Assembly: GCA_014860455.1 (NCBI GenBank)
Contig: JACZJQ010000010.1
Coordinates: forward strand, 1 to 47,462
Direction: 5' to 3'
DNA: 47,462 nucleotides
DNA from: Bryobacteraceae bacterium
GTDB taxonomy: Bacteria; Acidobacteriota; Terriglobia; Bryobacterales; Bryobacteraceae
This document shows, piece after piece, positions 31,937 to 44,994 of the stretch. Below the pieces are notes generated by a model that worked only from the letters and a program-made list of their open reading frames with translations, did no database searches and had not been told where the DNA came from. Made by a program: the position numbers and the translations under genes. Numbering within the stretch: position 1 is the stretch's first letter; each line of letters begins with the position of its first letter.

Positions 31937-33073
31937 TTATTCGACGGCCCGCGGAGCGTTGTAGCCGGCCTTCGCAACAACTGTGTACTTCATCGGTTTG
32001 CCCTTCTCGTCGGTGATCCGGAGAGGATCGCCGTTGGGCCCTACCAGATCAACCTTGATCTTGCGGTACTTGCCGTCGCGGGCAATATTAGTCGGGCTGT
32101 AGGAGAGGGTGTAGGTGTTGCGCAAAGCCTCCGAGATCTGACGGAAGATGCCGCCGTATTCCCCGAGAAAACGCGGGAACCAGGCCTGGCCGCCAGTTTC
32201 CTTGGCGAAAGTTCGGAGCTGGTTGTCGGCCATGAGGAAGTCGAGCCTCTGGATCGAGCCCATGGCGCCGCGCGAGTCATAGTATTCGCGCATAGCCTGT
32301 AATGTACCCATGGCGTAGATGGGCACGCCGGCGGTCTGGAGTTTTCGGCGGGTCTGGTCAAAGGTGAGCTTCGAGAATGTGTCCATGCCTGAGCCGATAT
32401 AGAAGATGGCCTTGCGGCCTTCGATCTCGGCCATGCGGTCGGCGACATCGGTGAGCGCGTCGTACATGTTGGACTCAGAGAAGCCGGGGATGCGCAAACG
32501 GGCGAGCGCCTGCGACGTGTCGCGGCGGTCTGTCGAGAAGTCGGAGAGGATTTCAGGGCGCAGGTCGAAGGCGACCACGGCCACTGTATCTTCGGGCTTC
32601 AGCGTCTCGAGGAAGCTATAGCAGGCGGTGAGAGTCTCCTGCCAGCCCCAGGACCAGTACTGCTGGAAGAGATTCGAGAACTCGATCACCATGGCAACGG
32701 TCATCGGTGATTCGCCGGTGGTGAAGCCGGTGAGCCTCTGGGGGACGCCGTCTTCGAGAATGCGAAAGTTGCCCGCGGGGATGCCGGGGATGAATCGGCC
32801 CTTGTTGTCGAGTACACCGACATCCACGTTGACCGAGAGCGTGTCTGAGCGGAATGTGGGCGCCTGCTGGTCGATTTGGGCCTCTGGCGCTTTCTTCAAC
32901 TGCGAGGGGATCTTGGGCTGTTCGACGGCCGGGGGCGTTTCGCCCGGGCGGGGGCGGGGCCGCGCGACAGGATCGCCGGTCTCTTTCTTAGGACCCTGCT
33001 GCGAGAACGCGGCGGTCCCGACTAACGCGGCGGCCGCGACGGAGAAGACAGCGATTCGAAGTGCTTTCTTCAT
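31937..33073 (-). CDS. VWFA-related Acidobacterial-type secreted protein
   Basis: A 378-residue exported protein with a signal peptide (MKKALRIAVFSVAAAALVG) and a Pro/Arg-rich linker, then a von Willebrand A domain. LSVNVDVGVLDNKGRFI is the characteristic beginning of the VWFA-related Acidobacterial family (TIGR03436), followed by FRILEDGVPQRLTGF and the nucleotide-binding-like core MTVAMVIEFSNLF, in which the normal metal-ion (MIDAS) Asp-x-Ser-x-Ser is altered to Glu-Phe-Ser-Asn, so metal binding may be lost. The function is unknown, probably protein binding at the envelope. The ATG at 33073 is preceded by GAGGAAAA. This gene is the best taxonomic pointer in the window. Confidence 0.85.
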   Translation of the reverse strand: MKKALRIAVFSVAAAALVGTAAFSQQGPKKETGDPVARPRPRPGETPPAVEQPKIPSQLKKAPEAQIDQQAPTFRSDTLSVNVDVGVLDNKGRFIPGIPAGNFRILEDGVPQRLTGFTTGESPMTVAMVIEFSNLFQQYWSWGWQETLTACYSFLETLKPEDTVAVVAFDLRPEILSDFSTDRRDTSQALARLRIPGFSESNMYDALTDVADRMAEIEGRKAIFYIGSGMDTFSKLTFDQTRRKLQTAGVPIYAMGTLQAMREYYDSRGAMGSIQRLDFLMADNQLRTFAKETGGQAWFPRFLGEYGGIFRQISEALRNTYTLSYSPTNIARDGKYRKIKVDLVGPNGDPLRITDEKGKPMKYTVVAKAGYNAPRAVE

Positions 33074-33169
33074 GCAGAGTTTTCCTCTTTGTAGATTGAG
33101 TCCATGATACTCGATCCACTTCATCAGACGATTCAAGGATGCCTCTGGTTGCAGAATGCGGCGGCAGGG

Positions 33170-33931
33170 TCAATTCGTCCAGCGGTCGCGGCCCGGATCC
33201 TTCTTCTTGAGATAGACCTGGAACCGTTTCTTCGCCCGCCGCAGTTTCCAGTCCTTGTAGACCTGTTCGAGAGACGAGGCCAGCCCTGGGCCGCGTTTGT
33301 ACATCATGCCGGTTCGCATATAAAGGAACCCGGCCACCATCCCGCCGAGGTGCGCGAAGTGGCTGACGCCGCTGCCTGTGTCGCCGATCGAACTGAGAAA
33401 GACTATGGCGCCGATGATGGCGACGAAATACTTCGCTTTCATCGGGAAGATGAAGGCAAACAGGACCGTGGTTTCTGGAAACATCAGTCCGAAGGCCAGC
33501 AGCAGTCCGTAGACGGCGCCGGATGCGCCGATGGTGCGCGTATCGATGGAGCCGAACAACAGGTTCAGAACGATAACGAATATGCCGGCGCCGATGCCGC
33601 TGGCGAAGTAAAAGCGAAGAAAGCGATTGCTTCCCCAAGTCTGTTCGAGCGGTGAGCCGAACATGTAAAGCGCCAGCATATTGAACAGGATGTGTGAGAA
33701 CGATGTGGCGCTATGGATGAAGAGATACGTGACAGGCTGCCAGAAGGCAAAACCGGTGAGCACTTCGCGCGGCGACAGGCCGAAGGGAGCGACAAGTCCC
33801 GCGAGGCCGGCACGGGCCAGGAAGAAGTGGACGATGAACAGGCCGACGTTGACAATCAGCAGCCATTTCACCGCCGGGGTGACTTGGCCGAACGAGATCG
33901 TGCTGTTGGAAACGCGGTTGGCAAAGCCCAT
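33170..33931 (-). CDS. Rhomboid-family intramembrane serine protease
   Basis: A 253-residue polytopic membrane protein with the rhomboid catalytic dyad: Ser137 in IGASGAVYG and His194 in HFAHLGG, plus the HILFNMLALYMFG segment (H80, N84) that shapes the oxyanion hole. Six hydrophobic helices can be counted. The C-terminus is a basic cytoplasmic tail (KDWKLRRAKKRF). It cuts transmembrane helices of unknown substrates. No neighbour explains its job. Confidence 0.9.
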   Translation of the reverse strand: MGFANRVSNSTISFGQVTPAVKWLLIVNVGLFIVHFFLARAGLAGLVAPFGLSPREVLTGFAFWQPVTYLFIHSATSFSHILFNMLALYMFGSPLEQTWGSNRFLRFYFASGIGAGIFVIVLNLLFGSIDTRTIGASGAVYGLLLAFGLMFPETTVLFAFIFPMKAKYFVAIIGAIVFLSSIGDTGSGVSHFAHLGGMVAGFLYMRTGMMYKRGPGLASSLEQVYKDWKLRRAKKRFQVYLKKKDPGRDRWTN

Positions 33932-34004
33932 GCTGCGGAGGGACGCCTTCTACTGAAACAATAGCATTATGATGCGTATGGGCGTCCTCGCCGAAAGCCA
34001 TTGA

Positions 34005-34355
34005 ATGCACGAAGCCGGAATCGCAGCCGAGATCCTGGAGATCGCCAGGGCGCAGGCCGTTGCGCATGGCAAAGCGCGCGTGGCGGAGGTGACGGTCAGG
34101 GTAGGCGACATGTCGGGCGTGGTGGCCGAGGCGCTTGAGTTTGCCTTCGAAGCGCTGCGCGACGGCCCGGCGAGCGGCGCGGCGCTGGTGATGAAGAGGA
34201 TCGCCGTGCTGGCGAAATGTGAGACATGCGGAACCGAGTCGCGGCCGGGCGCGGATCTGGTCCTTTGGTGCGAAAGCTGCGGCAGGCCGCTGAAGGTGCT
34301 GGAGGGTGAGGAATTGACGGTAGAATCGGTCGTGTTGGAGGGCGCTGAAGAATGA
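34005..34355 (+). CDS. hypA: Hydrogenase nickel-incorporation protein HypA
   Basis: A 116-residue nickel chaperone for [NiFe]-hydrogenase. The N-terminal Met-His-Glu contributes the nickel-binding His (H2). The structural zinc site is formed by the two Cys pairs CETC and CESC at about residues 72-93. The length is standard. It starts the hyp operon; its stop overlaps the hypB start (ATGA). No convincing promoter was found in the 73-base gap upstream. Confidence 0.93.
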   Translation: MHEAGIAAEILEIARAQAVAHGKARVAEVTVRVGDMSGVVAEALEFAFEALRDGPASGAALVMKRIAVLAKCETCGTESRPGADLVLWCESCGRPLKVLEGEELTVESVVLEGAEE

Positions 34356-35014
34356 GTGAGCGCGTGGCGGTGGAAACGCCGGTATTGAAGAAGAACGACG
34401 AATATGCCGCCGGCAACCGCGAGTGGTTTGCCTCGCTCGGAATCGCCGTCATTAACATTATGTCGGCTCCGGGCGCGGGCAAGACGACTCTTCTCGAGAA
34501 GACGCTGCCGATGCTCGCCGGCCGTTATTCGTGCGCGGTCATCGAGGGCGACCTGCAGACCGACCTCGACGCCGAGCGCATCCGGCGCGTTGGCGTTCGC
34601 GCGCACCAGATCAACACGACCTGTTGCCATCTGGACGCAAGAATGGTGCAGGGCGCGGCCGCGACGTTTCTGGAATCGCCGCCCGAGGTGCTGTTCATCG
34701 AGAACATCGGCAACCTGGTGTGCCCGGCATCCTATGACCTTGGTGAGAGCGTGAAGGTGACTCTATTTTCCGTGGTGGAGGGCGCCGACAAGCCGAAGAA
34801 GTATCCGAAGATGTTCCGCATGTCGGATTGCGTGGTGTTGAACAAGACCGACCTGCTGCCGTATTCGGGCGTGGAACTCGATGAGTTGCTGTCGAACGTG
34901 CGTGACGTGAGCCCGGAGGCCGCGGTATTCACGGTTTCGGCGCGAACTGGCGAGGGACTCGCCGAGTGGGTGGAGTGGCTCGCCGCGCGGGTTGAGAAAG
35001 TGAGAGGCAGGTAG
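34352..35014 (+). CDS. hypB: Hydrogenase nickel-incorporation GTPase HypB
   Basis: A 220-residue GTPase that drives nickel insertion with HypA. It has the P-loop SAPGAGKTT, the conserved metal-binding Cys-Cys-His in TTCCHLDA, a switch strand FIENIGNLVCP and the G4 motif NKTD. It lacks the His-rich nickel-storage N-terminus that some HypB proteins have. It follows hypA with a four-base overlap and ends 5 bases before hypC. Confidence 0.93.
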   Translation: MSERVAVETPVLKKNDEYAAGNREWFASLGIAVINIMSAPGAGKTTLLEKTLPMLAGRYSCAVIEGDLQTDLDAERIRRVGVRAHQINTTCCHLDARMVQGAAATFLESPPEVLFIENIGNLVCPASYDLGESVKVTLFSVVEGADKPKKYPKMFRMSDCVVLNKTDLLPYSGVELDELLSNVRDVSPEAAVFTVSARTGEGLAEWVEWLAARVEKVRGR

Positions 35015-35019
35015 CGAAG

Positions 35020-35274
35020 ATGTGTCTTGCCGTGCCGGGACGAGTGGTGGAAATCGAAGGTGCTGAACCCGCGTTTCTGCGGGGGAAAGTGGACTTCGGC
35101 GGCGTGTTGAAGGAAGTGGCGCTCCCGTTCACGCCCGAGGTGAAGGTGGGCGAGTATGTCCTGGTCCATGCCGGATTTGCCTTGCAGGTGCTCGATGAAT
35201 CCGAAGCCCGAAGGACGCTCGACGATCTGAATCAATTGGGAATGCTGGACCCGCCGCCCGAGGGCCCGGGATGA
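35020..35274 (+). CDS. hypC: Hydrogenase maturation chaperone HypC
   Basis: An 84-residue HypC/HupF protein with the diagnostic start [12 protein letters not shown]; Cys2 binds the Fe(CN)2CO precursor and the hydrogenase large subunit. It pairs with HypD, whose start overlaps by four bases. Start and length are typical. Confidence 0.93.
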   Translation: MCLAVPGRVVEIEGAEPAFLRGKVDFGGVLKEVALPFTPEVKVGEYVLVHAGFALQVLDESEARRTLDDLNQLGMLDPPPEGPG

Positions 35275-36359
35275 AGTTTCTGGACGAATACCGCGACGGT
35301 GAACTGGTAAGCGAACTTGGGCGCCGGATTGCCGCTACCGCCGCACACGACTGGACCATCATGGAGGTCTGCGGCGGGCAGACGCATACGATTCTAAAAT
35401 CCGGTCTGGAGGAACTTCTGCCCGGCAACGTCCAACTGGTGCATGGGCCGGGTTGTCCGGTGTGCGTGACCCCGCTGGAGTTGATCGACGCCGCGGTCGA
35501 GGTCGCGATGCGTCCGGGTGTAGTTTTCACGTCGTTCGGCGACATGCTGCGGGTACCGGGTTCGCGTTTGAGCCTGCTTGACGCTCGGGCTCGAGGCGCT
35601 GATGTGCGCATCGTCTACTCGCCGCTGGACGCGGTGGAGTTGGCGCGCCGGATGCAGGAAAAGGAAGTCGTCTTCTTCGCCGTTGGCTTCGAAACCACCG
35701 CGCCCGCCAACGCCATGGCCGTATGGCAGGCAGCGAACACCGGGGTTGAGAATTTTTCGATCGTCTCCGCGCATGTGCTCGTACCGCCGGCGATGGAGGC
35801 GGTGCTCGGCTCGCCCGAGTGCCGTGTGCAGGCGTTTCTCGCGCCAGGTCACGTCTGCGCGGTGGATGGGTACGAGCAGTACGAAGCCGTTGCGAACAGA
35901 TACGGCGTGCCGGTTGTTGTGACGGGCTTTGAGCCGGTGGACCTGATGGAAGGCATCCTCGGGGCTGTGCGCCAGTTGGAAGATGGCAGGGCTGAGGTCG
36001 AGAACCGGTATTCGCGGGCGGTCAAGCGCGAGGGCAATCAAGAGGCGCGGCGGATTGTTGCGGAGGTGTTCGAGACCAGCAGTCGCAAGTGGCGCGGCAT
36101 CGGAGCGATCCCAAACAGCGGTCTCTGTCTGCGGCCTGCATACGCGTCGTTCGACGCGCTGACACGCTTCGGCGCGCAGACCGGTGAGGTCGCCGAACCT
36201 GAACAATGCCAGGCTGGGCGCGTCTTGCAGGGCTTGCTCAAGCCAACCGGCTGCGCGGCCTTCGGCACGCATTGCACGCCCGATCATCCGCTCGGAGCGC
36301 CGATGGTATCAAGTGAGGGCGCCTGCGCGGCGTATTATCTCTATGGCGGACGAGACTAG
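35271..36359 (+). CDS. hypD: Hydrogenase iron-cyanide scaffold HypD
   Basis: A 362-residue [4Fe-4S] protein that, with HypC, is the scaffold on which the Fe(CN)2CO group is built. It has the conserved ICGGQTH-type motif ([12 protein letters not shown]) and HGPGCPVC near the N-terminus, and FETTAPANA and the C-terminal Cys-rich segment that holds the iron-sulphur cluster. Standard length. It overlaps hypE by 17 bases. Confidence 0.93.
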   Translation: MKFLDEYRDGELVSELGRRIAATAAHDWTIMEVCGGQTHTILKSGLEELLPGNVQLVHGPGCPVCVTPLELIDAAVEVAMRPGVVFTSFGDMLRVPGSRLSLLDARARGADVRIVYSPLDAVELARRMQEKEVVFFAVGFETTAPANAMAVWQAANTGVENFSIVSAHVLVPPAMEAVLGSPECRVQAFLAPGHVCAVDGYEQYEAVANRYGVPVVVTGFEPVDLMEGILGAVRQLEDGRAEVENRYSRAVKREGNQEARRIVAEVFETSSRKWRGIGAIPNSGLCLRPAYASFDALTRFGAQTGEVAEPEQCQAGRVLQGLLKPTGCAAFGTHCTPDHPLGAPMVSSEGACAAYYLYGGRD

Positions 36360-37395
36360 CAATTTCGAACTTCACTGTCCCCTACCCTCGGACGGCGCGG
36401 GACGCGTCACCATGGCCCACGGCGGCGGCGGCCGCATGACCGAACGGTTGATTGAGGACGTGTTCCTGCCGGCATTCGTCGGCGCGGAGTTGGGCCGCCG
36501 GCACGATGGGGCGTACCTGCCGGAATTGCAGCGCCGTTTGGCCGTGACGACAGACTGCTTCGTCGTCAAGCCGCTGCTGTTTCCCGGTGGATCGATCGGC
36601 AGTCTGGCCGTGCATGGGACGGTGAACGACCTGGCGATGTGCGGCGCAAGGCCACTCTACCTGACGGCCGGATTCGTTCTCGAAGAGGGACTGGAGATCG
36701 CACTGCTGCGGCGGGTCGTCACGGACATGGCCGCGGCGGCGCGAGAGTCGGGCGTCGAGATCATCACCGCGGATACGAAGGTGGTCGAGCGTGGCAAGGG
36801 CGACGGCGTCTATATCAACACGACGGGGATCGGCGAGTGCCTGATCGGCGAGGCTGGTCCGTGGCGCGCTGAACCGGGCGATGCGGTCATCGTCAGCGGC
36901 GATCTCGGCCGACATGGAATCGCCATTCTCTCGGTGCGGGAGGGTATCGAATTCAGCACGCGGATCGAAAGCGATGCCATGGCGCTGTGGCCCGCCGTTT
37001 CGGCGCTGATTGCTGCGGGCATCGAGATTCATTGCCTGCGCGACCTGACCCGCGGCGGACTGTCGAGTGCGCTGAACGAAATCGCGCGCGCACGGGGCGT
37101 CGAGATCAATATCGACGAAGCAACGATTCCGATTTCAGAGCCCGTCCGCGGAGCCTGCGAGTTCCTCGGACTCGATCCGCTTTATGTCGCCAACGAAGGC
37201 CGCTTCTGCGTGATAGTGCCCGGCGGCGAGGCACCGCGAGCCGTAGGCGTACTGAAGTCAACCGGACTCGCGTTGGATGCCCGCGTCATCGGCGCCCTCT
37301 GCGAAGGCCGCAGCCGGGTGGTCATGAAGACACGGATTGGCGGGCGCCGGATCGTTGATATGCTCAGCGGCGAACAGTTGCCGCGAATCTGTTGA
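36343..37395 (+). CDS. hypE: Hydrogenase maturation carbamoyl dehydratase HypE
   Basis: A 350-residue PurM-like enzyme that dehydrates the thiocarbamate on its C-terminal Cys to the thiocyanate donating CN ligands. It ends with the canonical PRIC, so the active Cys is C350. The [16 protein letters not shown]-binding start and the [19 protein letters not shown] segment are typical. I took the ATG at 36343, which lies inside hypD (17-base overlap). The partner HypF, which supplies the carbamoyl group, is not encoded in this window. Neither are hydrogenase subunits, so the maturation genes act on enzymes encoded elsewhere. Confidence 0.93.
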   Translation: MADETSNFELHCPLPSDGAGRVTMAHGGGGRMTERLIEDVFLPAFVGAELGRRHDGAYLPELQRRLAVTTDCFVVKPLLFPGGSIGSLAVHGTVNDLAMCGARPLYLTAGFVLEEGLEIALLRRVVTDMAAAARESGVEIITADTKVVERGKGDGVYINTTGIGECLIGEAGPWRAEPGDAVIVSGDLGRHGIAILSVREGIEFSTRIESDAMALWPAVSALIAAGIEIHCLRDLTRGGLSSALNEIARARGVEINIDEATIPISEPVRGACEFLGLDPLYVANEGRFCVIVPGGEAPRAVGVLKSTGLALDARVIGALCEGRSRVVMKTRIGGRRIVDMLSGEQLPRIC

Positions 37396-37418
37396 CCTTT
37401 CTAACTCTCGGCGGCGAA

Positions 37419-40643
<3,225 letters not shown>

Positions 40644-40664
40644 CTTGGTCGTCGTTCTCCGTGC

Positions 40665-41801
40665 TTAGGACTTCTTGAACTCGCGCATCAGGGCCGCGAA
40701 GTCGTCAAACAGATACTGCGAATCGTGCGGGCCGGGCGCGGCCTCGGGATGGTATTGGACACAGAACAGCGGCTCACTGCGGTGGCGCAGGCCTTCGACA
40801 GTATCGTCGTTCAGGTTCCAGTGCGTGATGTCAACCGCCGAGTCTTTGAGCGAATCGGGATCAACGCAGAAGCCGTGGTTCTGAACCGTGATTTCCACCT
40901 TGTTGGTCCGTTTGTTCAGCACCGGGTGGTTGATGCCCCGGTGGCCGAACTTCAGCTTGTACGTTTTGCCGCCCAAGGCCAGCCCAATGATCTGGTGGCC
41001 AAGGCAGATGCCGAAGATCGGTTTGCGGCCGACCATTTTGCGAACTTGTTCGGCCTGGAAGTGCAGCGGCTCCGGATCGCCGGGGCCGTTGGAGAGAAAG
41101 ACGCCATCTGGATTCAGCGCCAGGATCTCTTTGGCCGAGGTCATCGCGGGCACCACCGTGACGCGCGCGCCGATCGACGCCAGGCAGCGCAGGATGTTGT
41201 GCTTGATGCCAAAATCGTATGCGACCACATGAAAGCCATCGGCCGGCGGCGGCGCGATTCTCTCTGAAGGCGAGCAGGGTTCAAGGGGTTTGTCCCAGCT
41301 ATAGCGCGCTTTCGTCGAAACGCCCGTGGCCAGGTCCAGACCCGCCATCGACGGCGACTTCCGCGCCATCTCAATCAACTGCTCTGCCGTGTGTCCGGCC
41401 GTGGACAACGCACCGCGCATGACGCCGCCTGAGCGCAGTTTCAATACCAGCCCGCGGGTGTCGATCTCGTCGATCACCGGCACGTCCTGGCGCGCCAGAA
41501 ACTGGTCGGCCGATTCGTCGGCGCGCCAACTCGACGGCATCTCGGCCCACTCCCTCACCACCAGCCCTTCAATGCATGCCTTGGCGGCTTCATTGTCGGC
41601 CCCGGTGGCGCCATAGTTGCCAACCTGCGGATTCGTTAGAACAACGATCTGGCCTGTGTAGGAAGGGTCGGTGAAGACTTCCTGATAGCCCGTCATCGAC
41701 GTGTTGAAAACAACCTCGCCGGTGCGGACGGTCCGCGCTCCGTGAGCGCGCCCCTGGAAGACTGTGCCGTCCTCCAGGGCTAGGATGGCGGTGTTTGGCA
41801 C
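40665..41801 (-). CDS. carA: Carbamoyl-phosphate synthase small (glutaminase) subunit
   Basis: A 378-residue glutamine amidotransferase class-I subunit. It has the N-terminal CarA domain ([33 protein letters not shown]) and the glutaminase domain with nucleophile Cys in GICLGHQI and the His/Glu of VQYHPEA. I prefer the GTG at 41801, since AGGAGAGA lies directly upstream; an in-frame ATG at 41831 would place that ribosome-binding site inside the gene. CarA is co-transcribed with carB. No PyrR-type or ArgR site was recognised in the 248-base gap to the Lon-like gene. Confidence 0.95.
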   Translation of the reverse strand: MPNTAILALEDGTVFQGRAHGARTVRTGEVVFNTSMTGYQEVFTDPSYTGQIVVLTNPQVGNYGATGADNEAAKACIEGLVVREWAEMPSSWRADESADQFLARQDVPVIDEIDTRGLVLKLRSGGVMRGALSTAGHTAEQLIEMARKSPSMAGLDLATGVSTKARYSWDKPLEPCSPSERIAPPPADGFHVVAYDFGIKHNILRCLASIGARVTVVPAMTSAKEILALNPDGVFLSNGPGDPEPLHFQAEQVRKMVGRKPIFGICLGHQIIGLALGGKTYKLKFGHRGINHPVLNKRTNKVEITVQNHGFCVDPDSLKDSAVDITHWNLNDDTVEGLRHRSEPLFCVQYHPEAAPGPHDSQYLFDDFAALMREFKKS

Positions 41802-42049
41802 ACTCTCTCCTGCTGGTTTTGTGGGGAACAAGATCTATTGTTTCACGCCCGTGACACAGGTTCAACCGCCGTCAACCATAATCGACCAGCGCTTACCCAC
41901 TCTCTCTCGATCATAGTCTCCAGCCGGCACACCCTCTGCGGACCTCCGCGCCAGGTCTTCCTACAACGGGCATTCTCCACTCGCACGCGCCAGGCGCTGT
42001 TCCTGCAACCCATCCAGGAGTATCATGGGCGCGAGGATCGATCTGAACC

Positions 42050-44455
42050 ATGCCCCTTCCCACCGAACTCACTTCCTATCAACTCCATCGCCGCTGCGAT
42101 CCCGCTTCCTTCGATTTCCAAACCACGGCCGAACTGCCGCCGCTCGGCGAGTTCATCGGCCAGCCTCGCGCTGTCGCCGCACTCGAATTCGGCCTCGAAA
42201 TCACCAGCCATGGTTTTCATCTCTTCGCTCTCGGCCAGCCCGGTTCCGGCCGCACCACGCTCATCCGCGAGTACATTGAAAAGCGCGCCGCGACGCAGGA
42301 CCGGCCCCAGGATCTTTGCTTCGTCCACAACTTCGACGACGGCCGCCGCCCCCTGCCTCTCCGCCTGCCCGCGGGCCGCGGCTGCGAATTCAAGAAGGAC
42401 GTGGAAGTCCTCGTGGCGGAACTCAATTCCGCCATCCCCAAGGCCTTCGATGCGCCTGAGTATGTCGAGCGCCGCGACGCCATCGTCGCCGAAGTCGATA
42501 CCGCCCGCAAACAAATCTTCGAGGAAATGGAACACTCCGTCAAGGAGGCCGGCTTCAAGCTGTTGAAGGGCGAGAGCGGCATGGTGCTCGCCCCTGCGGT
42601 CGGTGGCGAACTCATGCCCGAGGCCTTCTTCAACCAGTTGCCCAAGGAAGAAAAGGAGAAGATCGGCGGTGCCCGCGAAAAGGTCCAGAAGACGATCGAA
42701 ACGAAGATTCGCGCCGCCAGGTTGGCCGAAAAGGAAGCCCGCGATAAGTTGCGCGACCTCGACACGCGCACGGCCGCGTTCGCCGTCCGCCATCTCGTCG
42801 ATGACGTCAGAGCCAAGTACGAAGGCCTCACCGAAGTCCTCGCCCACCTCGATCGCCTCGAAAAAGACGTCGTTGAAAACGCCGAGGACTTCGTCAAATC
42901 GAAAGACGACGATTCGCCACAGAACCCGCTTGTCGCCCTCATGCGCTCCTCGCAGGACCGGCCGTTCACCCGCTATTCCGTCAACGTAGTCGTCGACCAC
43001 GCCCGCACCCAAGGCGCGCCTGTCGTGGTCGAAACCAATCCCACCTACCACAACCTCATCGGGCGCATCGAACACCAGGCCATGCTTGGCGACGTCAAAA
43101 CCGACCACACCATGATCAAAGCCGGCGCTCTGCACCGCGCCAACGGCGGCTACCTGCTGCTCCCTGCACGCGAGTGCCTGATGAACCCCCATGCCTGGGA
43201 GGCTCTCAAACGCGCCCTCAAATCGCGCGAACTCGACGTCGAGGAACTCGGCACTCAACTCAGCCTTGTCTCCACCGTCACGCTCGATCCCGAAGCCGTC
43301 CCCCTTGACGTCAAGGTGGTCCTCATCGGCAGTGCTCAGCTCTACTACCTGCTCTCGGCCTACGACGAAGACTTCCAGAAACTCTTCAAGGTGAAGGCCG
43401 AGTTCGCCTCCCGCATGCGCCGCACCGCGGAATCCGAACAGAGCTACGCGCTGTTCATCGGCGACATCGCCCGGCTGGGCGGACTGATGCCGTTTGACCG
43501 CTCCGCCGTCGCCCGCGTCATCGAGTTCGGCACCCGCCTGGCCGACGACCAGCAGTGGCTCACCACCCGCTTCGGTGAAGTCGCCGACCTCGTCCACGAA
43601 GCCGCCCACCGCGCCGGCCGCAATGGCAACGGGGCCGTCACCGCTGCTGATGTCATGGCCGCCGAGCAGGCCCGCCGCTTCCGCCAGAATCTCGTCGAGG
43701 AACGCATCCAGCAGATGATGGCCGAAGGCACCATCCTGCTTGAAACCTATGGCACGGCTGTCGGCCGGCTCAACGGACTCACCGTCATCTCGATGGGCGA
43801 CTACGCCTTCGGCCATCCGGCTCGCATCACCGCCGCCACCGGACCCGGCAAGGGCGGCGTTCTCAGCATCGAACGCGAAGTCGATCTGAGCGGTCCCATC
43901 CACGGCAAGGGCGTCCTCATCCTGAGCGGCTACCTGCTGCGCCAGTACGGCGCGCCAGGCCCGTTGAGCCTGTCGGCCAGCCTCGTCTTCGAACAGACCT
44001 ACAGCATGGTCGACGGCGACAGCGCTTCGCTCGCCGAACTCATCGTCCTGCTGTCGTCGCTCTCCGGCATGGCATTGCGTCAGGAGATCGCCGTCACCGG
44101 ATCGGTCAACCAGCACGGCCAAGTGCAGCCGGTCGGCGGCGTCACGCAGAAGATTGAAGGCTTCTTCGACCTCTGCAACGCCAAGGGCCTCACCGGCTCA
44201 CAGGGCGTCATGCTGCCCGCAACCAACATTGCCAACCTCACCTTGCGCGACGACATTCAGGATGCTGTCCGGGACGGCCGCTTCCACGTCTATGCAGCCT
44301 CCTGCGTCGACGATGCCTTGGAACTGCTCACCGGCATGGCTCCAGGATCGCCCGCCGAACAGGGCACCCTGCATCAACTCGTCGCCGCGAAACTGGCCGA
44401 GTACTCGGCTCTTATGAAGCCCGAGAAGCCCGCGGCTCAGGATCCGGCGAAGTAG
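42050..44455 (+). CDS. LonB-like ATP-dependent protease (AAA_32 family)
   Basis: An 801-residue AAA+ Lon-type protease without the Lon N-terminal domain. The start (CDPASFDFQTTAELPP) and GQPGSGRTTLI (P-loop) are typical of the LonB-like/AAA_32 group, which has a long coiled-coil insertion (about 120-260, KQIFEEMEHSVKEAG). The Lon protease domain ends it, with catalytic Ser in MVDGDSASLAE and Lys in GGVTQKIEGFF. It degrades misfolded or regulatory proteins. An ATG at 42025 has a better ribosome-binding site (AGGAGTATC) but is out of frame and opens an overlapping 84-codon frame; this may be a small leader peptide or chance. Confidence 0.9.
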   Translation: MPLPTELTSYQLHRRCDPASFDFQTTAELPPLGEFIGQPRAVAALEFGLEITSHGFHLFALGQPGSGRTTLIREYIEKRAATQDRPQDLCFVHNFDDGRRPLPLRLPAGRGCEFKKDVEVLVAELNSAIPKAFDAPEYVERRDAIVAEVDTARKQIFEEMEHSVKEAGFKLLKGESGMVLAPAVGGELMPEAFFNQLPKEEKEKIGGAREKVQKTIETKIRAARLAEKEARDKLRDLDTRTAAFAVRHLVDDVRAKYEGLTEVLAHLDRLEKDVVENAEDFVKSKDDDSPQNPLVALMRSSQDRPFTRYSVNVVVDHARTQGAPVVVETNPTYHNLIGRIEHQAMLGDVKTDHTMIKAGALHRANGGYLLLPARECLMNPHAWEALKRALKSRELDVEELGTQLSLVSTVTLDPEAVPLDVKVVLIGSAQLYYLLSAYDEDFQKLFKVKAEFASRMRRTAESEQSYALFIGDIARLGGLMPFDRSAVARVIEFGTRLADDQQWLTTRFGEVADLVHEAAHRAGRNGNGAVTAADVMAAEQARRFRQNLVEERIQQMMAEGTILLETYGTAVGRLNGLTVISMGDYAFGHPARITAATGPGKGGVLSIEREVDLSGPIHGKGVLILSGYLLRQYGAPGPLSLSASLVFEQTYSMVDGDSASLAELIVLLSSLSGMALRQEIAVTGSVNQHGQVQPVGGVTQKIEGFFDLCNAKGLTGSQGVMLPATNIANLTLRDDIQDAVRDGRFHVYAASCVDDALELLTGMAPGSPAEQGTLHQLVAAKLAEYSALMKPEKPAAQDPAK

Positions 44456-44462
44456 ACCGGTT

Positions 44463-44960
44463 TCACTCAACGTCCTTCGCCACAAACCTCAGCACGAGAT
44501 GCGCGCTGCGCGTGATCCCGATTCGCGTGGTCTGCTCGACCCCCGCCGGCGGCTCCCCGCGCAGGATCACAATTGGCCCGCGCGTCAGATCGCATCCGTT
44601 CTCGGCCAGCGTAATGCCCGCCGCCCGCGTCAGTTTCCCGGGACCATCGCCCAAGCCCCCAACACCCCGAATCAACACACACCCCGGTGTCCCCACGGGT
44701 TCGGCGACAACATTCAGGCAATGATGGATCCCATAGTTCAGGAAGACATAGGCGTGGCCCGGCTCGCCGTAAAGCACCTCGGTCCGCGCCGTCCTGCCTC
44801 GCCATGCATGCGCCGCTTCGTCGCCATCCGGAAGGTACGCCTCCACCTCCACAATCCTGCCGCCACGCCCGCTGTACTCAAGCACACACCCCAGCAGGCC
44901 CCGCGCCACCTCCACAGTCGGGCGCGCGTAGAACCGCCTTGGCAGAATCGTCGCCTTCAT
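44463..44960 (-). CDS. DNA-3-methyladenine glycosylase (AAG/MPG family)
   Basis: A 165-residue base-excision repair glycosylase removing alkylated or deaminated purines. It has the Glu-bearing strand IVEVEAYLPDGDEAAHAWRG, the YGEPGHAYVFLNYGIHHCLN block and the LIRGVGGL and GPGKLTRAAGI segments of the family. It is somewhat shorter than the usual 185-230 residues. The ATG at 44960 is chosen because the homology begins at MKATILPRRFY; the longer open frame to 45236 is antisense to thpR and not real. It converges with the Lon-like gene at 7 bases and diverges from thpR. Confidence 0.88.
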   Translation of the reverse strand: MKATILPRRFYARPTVEVARGLLGCVLEYSGRGGRIVEVEAYLPDGDEAAHAWRGRTARTEVLYGEPGHAYVFLNYGIHHCLNVVAEPVGTPGCVLIRGVGGLGDGPGKLTRAAGITLAENGCDLTRGPIVILRGEPPAGVEQTTRIGITRSAHLVLRFVAKDVE

Positions 44961-44994
44961 CTCGCGATACGCTAAGTGAGAGTACCACTCGCGA

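Noticed and set aside
42023-44122. A 699-codon minus-strand open frame across the LonB-like gene.
   Set aside because: It is a shadow of the protease gene, which has clear P-loop and Ser/Lys active-site motifs. The product is Gly/Asp/Glu-rich with no homology that I recognise.
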